Below are positions 57,799 through 64,000 of a DNA stretch of 64,000 bases, piece by piece. The stretch's first letter is position 1. The number at the start of each line of letters is the position of its first letter. A program made the position numbers and the translations under genes. Location of the stretch: assembly GCA_946800325.1 (NCBI GenBank), contig OX326957.1, forward strand, positions 21,949,007 to 22,013,006, in the 5' to 3' direction. The stretch comes from Luzula sylvatica. Lineage: Eukaryota > Streptophyta > Magnoliopsida > Poales > Juncaceae. The notes beneath the pieces are model-generated. The model searched no databases. It was not told the origin of the DNA and saw only the letters and a list, made by a program, of their open reading frames with translations.

Positions 57799-58840
57799 TG
57801 TTGGAAATACACCCGAACCCGGGCCCGCGCAGCGAATATGAAGGCCCGGTCCGGTTCCCAAAATCCAAGATCACACCATGACTTCGAGGGTACGATGCAA
57901 TAGAAGGATAGACGATTACCAGCGTGAAATTGATCACGCACGACGGGTTGATCGCTCGCATCCTTTCCTTCTCCGGTGTCACGTTGGTGACTAGCCCGTG
58001 CGTCCCATACCACACGTCTCCCACCGTCTTGACACGCCTCCGGTTGTCTTTCGTGCATCCCACGTCCACACTCTTCCACAGCCGACAGTTTTGCTCCTTC
58101 GGTTTTATCACAATCGAAGAGCCACAAGTGTCGCTCCTCTACATGTATCCACCTTGAGTCGGAAGACGTCGGTCGCGGGTGCAACTGCCTAGACGAAGCA
58201 CCGGCGAACTTGCTTGATTAGATCGATTCTCTACACCGAGAAAAACGTTTTTTCTCGGTTTTCTCTCTTCGCACTTTTTCACTCTTAGAAAGTAGACTCT
58301 CAATATTCTGGATTAATCTTATTAGTTCAACAGGTTGGTCTGAATGATCTACTATGAGAGAGAGAAAAACATCCTATTTATATCACATAGGATAAGGATG
58401 GGCCAAAAGGCATGTATATCCAATATACACCTTTTCACACAGAAAACTGCATGAATCTGTCCAGTATTCTATCGAAACGAAAATATTAAATCGTTTCCAC
58501 CGACTTTAAACCTTCACGAAAGTTCTAGATAATCTTATTATCTTTCAAACCCAATTTGGCCTGGCCCATTTGGAGTTCGGATGCGAAAGTTACGGACGTT
58601 TTACTAACTGTATCTCAAACTGTCGCACCCTTTCGGTATTCCATTAAAACGACACTGATACTTCGTTCAAATGAAAAATATTTCTACATGAAAGTTATAG
58701 ATAATCTTATTATATATCTAACCCAATTTGAACCATTCAAATTGGATTTTCCTACTGAAATTTATGACCACAAATGTACGCTTACATTCGTTCATCCTTG
58801 TGTACAATTTTACGGTTGATCCGAAACTGTATTTCCTTCA
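57799..58840 (-). repeat. 5' LTR of Copia element B
   Basis: 1042 bp, starting TGAAGGAAATACAG on the minus strand and ending GTATTTCCAACA. The spurious 118- and 146-codon frames crossing it are LTR sequence. It abuts the gag of element A at 58841. Confidence 0.92.
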
Positions 58841-59263
58841 AGCTTGCACCTTCAAAACGTGAGTGCTCACCGAAGACCCAAAAGCCATCTTACAGTTCAC
58901 CAACTTTTTGAGTGTACTGAACCGTTCAATACGCTCCTGCTCTTGGAACATTTCCTTGAGCACAACGTTTATTTCGTGCGCATCCGAGTCCTCAAACTGC
59001 TTTTGAAGACTAGCGTCCATACATGCCAACATGAGGCACGTAACGTCATTTGAGTCCTTCTTAAGTTTCTCAAACGCGTCCCTTTCATCGGCCGTAGCAT
59101 CGGGGCCCGGTTCCACTAGTTCCGTATCCAATACGTGGCTTTTACCCTCTTGCCTGAGAACTATTCTCAAGTTTCGGTGCCAATCTAGGTAGTTCCGACC
59201 CACTAGCTTATCTTTTTCTAATGTCGATCTAATCGACATGGCATTGGTGTTACTAGAAGACAT
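58841..59263 (-). pseudogene. Copia gag N-terminal part, interrupted by element B
   Basis: The frame from ATG 59263 encodes MSSSNTNAMSIRSTLEKDKL, then GRNYLDWHRNLRIVLRQEG, FEKLKKDSNDVTCLMLACM and MFQEQERIERFSTLKKLVNC, ending in STHVLKVQA. This is the gag-polypeptide of plant Copia elements (UBN2-type capsid region). It is intact for 141 codons, unlike the decayed copy in B. It stops exactly where TGAAGGAAATAC, the LTR start of B, begins. The zinc knuckle and all of pol are missing. The adjoining bases AGCTT (58841-58845) would be one side of the target duplication of B. Confidence 0.88.
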
Positions 59264-60042
59264 ATTCTACAAATGAAATAAAAGATTGATTACTAACGTT
59301 GCGTACTTATCTTATAGGCTTATATGATGATTATATGATAGTGTTATTTTATCGAATCGATAACCCTCATACCGATACGGGACTCCAAGTCCATAACACC
59401 CGAGATCCATATTTCGCAATCCTCCCACGAGTGACGAAGGCCTATCGAGTGGGATCTCGCTTATTTAGGTAGGATATTATCCAATCGCATCATATGCGAC
59501 TCTCAACTTTTATAGAATTTCGGTGATGGATCGTATCATATACAATCCCATTTCCGTGTGTACATTCTAACTATGCCCCGAACTCCAATCGGATTGGCTT
59601 GGACGGTTAAGTCATAACCATATCAAACGTATCGTTCAAGTGGACTACTCACGTGCATGACGAAGGCCTAACAACATGTAAGTCCCCATTTAACGCTTGC
59701 CACCCGTTAGTACCAACAACATGTGTGCATGACGAAGGCCTAACAACACACATATTGTGATACCAATTTCGATGGTTGTTGACATGGAAGACATTTCCAC
59801 GACTTAAATATTATGAGGGATCATGGCATTCATGTTTAATAAATTCGTGACATAATCGTATTATATCACTATCACAAGATTTCTTAATGCATCTGATTTA
59901 ATTAGGAAGAGTAATTATTCTAAATAAATACTTATCTTATATGCTAGTATGATTGATGTCGATCATATCGATATAAAGAACTCAAAATTCCAAGTTGTGT
60001 AGCCAAAGTTATCGCGAAAACAAAATCACCAACCAGAAACTA

Positions 60043-60505
60043 GTCCGTTATAACGCACCATAGTCCGTTACAACGGACCTCCAGTTTCCTTCACTCTGTT
60101 ACAACGGAAACCAAGTCCGTTGCAACGCTATTTATTTCGGAGTTTGGCCAAAATTGCCAGAAACATGTCCGTTGTAACGCAACCTAGGTCCGTTACAACG
60201 GATTAACTTGTGAACCATTCCGTTACAACGGACCATGTCCGTTACAACGGACCCTAAAGGAAGCCAAAGGCATCCCCACATCCTCGTATCACATACAAGG
60301 TCCGTTACAACGGAACCCATGTCCGTTGTAACGGACTATACGTTTATTCACAGTCCTCCTCACATCCCTGTATCATATACAGGGTCCGTTACAACGGATC
60401 AACCAGTCCGTTATAACGGACTATGTGAATTTCGTAGATAATCCCCAATTTCTGTATCATATACAGTGTCCGTTACAACGGATCAACCAGTCCGTTGTAA
60501 CGGAC
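60043..60505. repeat. Array of 14-bp palindromes (TCCGTTGTAACGGA type) in the leader of element A
   Basis: About 14 copies or near copies occur, for example at 60063, 60189, 60219, 60238, 60301, 60322, 60385, 60407, 60469 and 60491. The centre is GT or AC, so the unit equals its own complement. Pairs are often separated by about 21 bases. A CATATACA-GG sequence with TCCTCGTATCA/CCCTGTATCA is duplicated between them. Confidence 0.92.
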
Positions 60506-60763
60506 TATGCGATTTTTCTGCTGTTTCCTGCAGTTTTGTCTGTTTTCTCGCTCGTTTCCAAAATGATCAATCATGAAACCTTTTCACGATCATTCCTAGA
60601 TATTCTCAATCAACTTTTGATCGATCTCTAGCGAATTCTACTTGTGATTTAACGGAATTTGACTTTCTCTATATGTAACATCATGCAAACGAGTACGAAC
60701 TTTGATAACCCGTGCGTATATCGAATATACAACTATGATTCGACCCTCGAATCGATGGCGATC

Positions 60764-60775
60764 GCTCTAATACCA
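60764..60775 (-). promoter_or_regulatory. Primer-binding site of Copia element A
   Basis: The minus strand reads TGGTATTAGAGC directly after the LTR, one base different from the initiator tRNA-Met complement found in element B. Confidence 0.8.
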
Positions 60776-61382
60776 CTGAAGGGAATTTATCCCGATCCCG
60801 GGCCCGCGCAGCGGATATGAAGGCCCGGTCCGGTTCCCAAAATCCCGAGATCACGCCATGACTTCGAAGGGTATGATGCAATAAGAATGATAGATTCATA
60901 CCGGTGAAAAATTTATTGCACTCGAAGGGTTGATTGCTATTCTTCTTTCTCCCGTCACGTTGGTGACACTCCGCGCGTCCCACACCACGCGTCTTTCACC
61001 GCTTGTTGACGATTAACGCTCCTCCGGATCGATCACAATCGCAGATGTTGGTTCAAATTTCCTATTGTTTGATTATCTCAAATACAATGTCGATACTACT
61101 AACGAAATCTAGCAAGATAAATGTGTAGGAGATAGGTACAAAATGAAAGGATCAATCAAGAATAACAACAATCAAAGACGTCAAAGAATCACGGATAAAA
61201 TCAAGACGCACATGAATCAAGACATTGAAGAATTGCGAAGAAGATCAAGACATAGAAGATTCCGCAAGTTGGGATATCTACCTAATCATCAATACAATAT
61301 ATAGGTATCTCTAAACTTGTTTAAAAGATTAAACTCAATGAAAAAGTACTTGAATTCAATTAAAAAGGCTGAAATCAGTATG

Positions 61383-61930
61383 TCCGTTGCAACGGAATTC
61401 CAGTCCGTTGTAACGGAACTACTCGATTTATTCAACATGGGAAAAACCAGTATAGTCCGTTGTAACGTAATCACCAATACGTTGTAACGGAAATGTACGT
61501 TGTAACGGAACTCTATCTCCGTTGCAACGTTATTTTATTTCCAATGAGGAAGCCTGTCACAGAAGAATGTCCGTTGTAACGGACATTAATGTCCGTTGTA
61601 ACGGACATCAAGGCTTCACTTCAGTATAAACTTCCACATAAGTCCGTTGCAACGGATTAACCAATCCGTTGTAACGGAACCCCTCACCACGTTGTAACGG
61701 AAAACTCTCCGTTGCAACGGGAATTAAAACCAAAGCTGAAGTGTTGTCTCAGTAGCATGTCCGTTGGAACGGACTCAAGTCCGTGGCAACGGACTAGCTA
61801 ACACAGACTTCCGTTGCAACGGACTACTTACGTTACAACGGACTGTGTAATAAATTCAAGTACGACAGCCTCCAACGGCTAGTTTTTGAATCACTCCGTT
61901 GCAACGGACCATATGTCCGTTGCAACGGAC
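61383..61930. repeat. Array of CCGTT-N2-AACGG palindromes in the U3 of the solo LTR
   Basis: Clear units start near 61383, 61404, 61570, 61592, 61643, 61665, 61708, 61760, 61810, 61896 and 61916, with further variants in which one arm is changed (ACGTTGTAACGGA). They are frequently paired about 21-22 bases apart, that is about two helical turns. Confidence 0.92.
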
Positions 61931-61969
61931 TATTCAGAATAAGCAAGTGAGGGAAGGGACTATGTGTTC

Positions 61970-61978
61970 TATAAATAG
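61970..61978 (+). promoter_or_regulatory. TATA box of the solo LTR
   Basis: TATAAATAG lies 40 bp after the last palindrome. A pyrimidine-rich stretch follows about 30 bp downstream. This places the palindrome array in the proximal promoter. Confidence 0.65.
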
Positions 61979-63270
61979 AACCCTTCCCTCATTCTCTCTC
62001 ATCACTTAAACTATCCAAATTATACCTTCAAAAGAGAGAATCATTGCTATACCACTGAGTTAGATAATCTTCTAAAACATTCTTAGAGATTAGATTTCCC
62101 TCTTCTCCTTTCAAATACTATTCCCAACTTGCGTGACCGATCACGTCTTAGTTCGTATTTAGAAATTGTAATAGGCTAGTACAAAAAGTGTAAAGAGCCT
62201 TAGCTATAGATCGATAGAAGCGTGTAAATCGATCTAGGCAAATCCTTGTAATCGAGTTGAGTTGGAATTCAATCGAAAGCCAAAAAGAGGCACAAGATAT
62301 TCCCGGAGACGTAGGTACTTGCCACTAATCGAATCGGTCGATTAAGCAAGTAAAGGGTGAGTTAAAGCTACAGAGCAACCACCTACCGAACTCCGTAATC
62401 AACATCGTGTGTTCACGTGTTCGGTATCTTCTACTCTATTTAAATTTCATTAATTAGCTTCCGCAAGAAGAATTTGTATACCTAGTCGAAAATTGCCCAC
62501 TAGGTTACCTATTCACCCCCCTCTAGGTTAGAATTAACCAACAGCAGAGCCACAAGTGTCGCTCCTCTACGTGTATCCACCTTGACTCGGAAGACGTCGA
62601 TCGCGGGTGCAACTGCCTAGACGAAGCACCGGCGAACTTGCTCGATTGATTGATTCTCTATACCGAGAAAAACTCCTTTTTCTCGGTTTTTCTCTCTTCG
62701 CACACTTTCGCTCTATGAAAGGTGGCTCTCAATTTTATGGATAATTCTATTAATTAGAATGATTGGACTGCTTGATATGAGAGATAAATATCCTAATTAT
62801 ATCACATAGGATTATGATGGGTCAAAAGACATGTATATCCAATATACACCCTTTCACACAGAAAACTGCATGAACCTGTTCAGTATTCTGTCCATACGAA
62901 ATTGGTAAATTCTTCTGACAGAAAATCAACCTACACGAACGTTATAGATAATCTTATTATCTACCAAACACAATTTTCCTGGCCCAATTGGAGTTCGTAT
63001 GCAAAAGTTATAACAGTTTTAATAACTGTATGTCATACTGTTGCACCCTTTCGGTATTTCATTGAAACGACACTGATACTTCGTTCATATGAAATATATT
63101 TCTACATGAAGGTTATAGATAATCTTATTATATATCTAACCCAATTTGAACCATTCAAATTGGATTTTCCTACTGAAAGTTATGACCACAAATGTACGCT
63201 TACATTCGTTCATCCTTGTGTACACTTTTACGGTTGATCCGAAACTGTATTTCCTTCAGAAACCACATCA

Positions 63271-63419
63271 CACAATCTAATGGTTAATAATCATGATAAG
63301 CATGATTATGTGGCTTCGTACACAATCTAATGGTTAATAATCATGATAAGCATGATTATGTGGCTTCGTACACAATCTAATGGTTAATAATCATGATAAG
63401 CATGATGATGTGGTTTCAT
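63271..63419 (+). repeat. Three tandem copies of a 50-bp unit
   Basis: CACAATCTAATGGTTAATAA starts at 63271, 63321 and 63371, exactly 50 bases apart. The first two copies are identical; the third has a few changes (GATGATGTGGTTTCATG). Confidence 0.95.
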
Positions 63420-63439
63420 GAGAAGACTCAAAGATATGT

Positions 63440-63582
63440 GCAAAATAAAGGGGTGGGTAAATTAATCAGGAGTTATCAATTCTTAATTCTCTTGTAACAT
63501 ATTTTTAATCTTATCTTTATATTCTACAATCTCAATAAATATTTCTTACATTTTAATGTTGAAAACAATTATCTAATTGTTT
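63440..63582 (-). repeat. Diverged relative of the element C LTR
   Basis: AATTAATCAGGAGTTATCAA, ATTCTACAATCTCAATAAAT and TCTAATTGTTTATATTAATT parallel 40520-40690 in order and orientation but with many differences. It is an old fragment of the same or a sister LTR family. Confidence 0.5.
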
Positions 63583-63950
63583 ATATTAATTAACATAAAC
63601 AAGTAGATATTATAAAGTTATGTTAAAGTTGTAAAATTTTAGGGTGATGACATTGCAAGAACTAACATGGATTAACTAAGAGCAATTAAAAAAAATTCTA
63701 ACAAATGAAATTTATATCCCTATTTATTTTGGTTGCTATTTATTATATTTATATATTTATTAGTGTTATTATCTTCCCTCAATCATGCAAAAGTATTTTT
63801 TTAATATTATGAATAATCAAATACAATAAATATTCAAATATAAATAAGTCAAGTAATTCATGCATTTCGTTTTTTTCATCTTAATGATGTCCATGCTTTT
63901 AATATTCATCTACAAAATGATATTTAGTCTTTGAATATGTAAAAAGTGTC

Positions 63951-63992
<42 letters not shown>

Positions 63993-63994
63993 GA
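63583..63994 (+). repeat. Long direct repeat, copy 2, ending in (ATT)n
   Basis: Matches 41213-41609 nearly base for base. The TTA microsatellite at its end is longer here (about 14 units) and continues to the window edge. Confidence 0.9.
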
Positions 63995-64000
63995 GCCCTT

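Larger units (their letters stand above)
49690..58840 (-). mobile_element. Copia element B (family X), degenerate, with a nested CACTA remnant
   Basis: The right end (58840-57799) is a full 1042-bp LTR followed on the minus strand by TGGTATCAGAGC, the initiator-tRNA-Met primer site of Copia elements. The left end is a truncated LTR (49690-50061) preceded by the polypurine tract GAGTGGGAGAC. The interior on the minus strand is so mutated that no long frame survives. A gag region can still be aligned to element A at about 54300-54660. The CACTA remnant 55018-56984 interrupts the leader. Its outer right boundary lies inside the gag of element A. Confidence 0.85.
61046..62543 (+). mobile_element. 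SIRE-like solo LTR with TSD GCAGA and a palindrome array upstream of its TATA box
   Basis: Begins TGTTGGTTCAAATTTCC and ends TTAGAATTAACCAACA. GCAGA stands at 61041-61045 and again at 62544-62548. The end TTCACCCCCCTCTAGGTTAG is typical of SIRE/Maximus-type Copia LTRs. The U3 part contains about 18 copies of the CCGTT-N2-AACGG palindrome (61383-61930). These are followed by TATAAATAG at 61970-61978 and a CT-rich leader (CCCTCATTCTCTCTCATCAC). No internal region remains. Confidence 0.88.
58841..63258 (-). mobile_element. Copia element A (family X), 5' part: LTR, leader and gag start
   Basis: On the minus strand the order is LTR (63258-60777, carrying a foreign solo LTR), primer-binding site, a 1.5-kb leader with palindrome repeats, and the gag start (59263-58841). 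The gag is cut at codon 141 by the LTR start of element B. The remainder of element A is not in the window; it would lie beyond the truncated end of B. Target duplication of A cannot be tested. Confidence 0.85.
60777..63258 (-). repeat. 5' LTR of Copia element A, split by a solo LTR
   Basis: The LTR sequence is in two parts, 60777-61045 and 62544-63258, together about 980 bp. It ends with TTCCTTCA (plus strand, 63258) like the other copies. The 1498-bp interruption has its own target duplication. Confidence 0.9.

Noticed and set aside
57744..58192. Several 60-146 codon frames on both strands
   Set aside because: All lie inside the family-X LTR, and similar frames occur in the other LTR copies.
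58841..59263. A host gene of UBN2 type on the minus strand
   Set aside because: The downstream junction with an LTR, the upstream leader and the primer-binding site show that it is the gag of Copia element A.

Overview
This window is nuclear DNA of a flowering plant, most likely a eudicot. It is strongly AT-rich. The host genes have short spliced exons with GT-AG introns, plant-type TTTAGGG repeats occur, and most of the length is plant transposable elements (CACTA, PIF/Harbinger, hAT, Mutator-like and Helitron-like elements, Copia LTR retrotransposons, SINEs). No bacterial, viral or organellar gene block was recognised. The species cannot be read from the sequence.

The only clearly host-type genes are three same-strand (minus) paralogues of the plant BCS1-like AAA-ATPase family. 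AAA-2 (23571-25405, 5 exons, 481 aa) and AAA-3 (43318-45428, 5 exons, 472 aa) look intact. AAA-1 (18014-19550) is a broken copy. A deletion fused its exon 1 in frame to the end of its first intron, and a 1-base insertion in exon 4 causes a frameshift. All three keep a TATATAAG box 50-90 bp before the ATG.

Layout. 1-4093: 3' part of a CACTA element with internally deleted transposase genes and telomere-like repeats near its end. 4094-5480: mosaic of host gene scraps (receptor-like-protein LRR, ubiquitin, KH domain, VAMP R-SNARE). 5625-11505: a 5.9-kb fold-back unit with large AT-rich minisatellite arrays in inverted orientation at its two ends, enclosing an intron-containing piece of a phosphatidylserine synthase gene. 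11638-12909: a mid-SUN-domain gene truncated at its C terminus. 13570-17480: microsatellite, a solo Copia LTR with target-site duplication (TSD), a Mutator-type MITE, a Helitron-like end and a zinc-knuckle ORF. 18000-25500: AAA-1 and AAA-2. 26093-28970: PIF/Harbinger element with a one-base-broken transposase. 29915-35440: hAT MITE, SINEs and an LTR-like stretch. 35620-40772: a complete LTR element with 5-bp TSD CTAAG. 41000-43300: MITEs and a 33-base poly-C run. 43318-45482: AAA-3. 45483-49690: mostly unassigned AT-rich DNA with a SINE. 49690-63258: two nested Copia elements of one family (B inserted in the gag of A), a CACTA remnant inside B and a SIRE-like solo LTR inside the LTR of A. 63259-64000: 50-bp tandem repeat and a copy of the 41.2-kb repeat.

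Most noteworthy: the composite fold-back unit and neighbouring gene-fragment mosaic; arrays of a 14-bp palindrome (TCCGTTGTAACGGA) shared by two different Copia families and lying just upstream of the TATA box in one of them; the nested retrotransposon history readable from TSDs; and the intron-exonised AAA paralogue.
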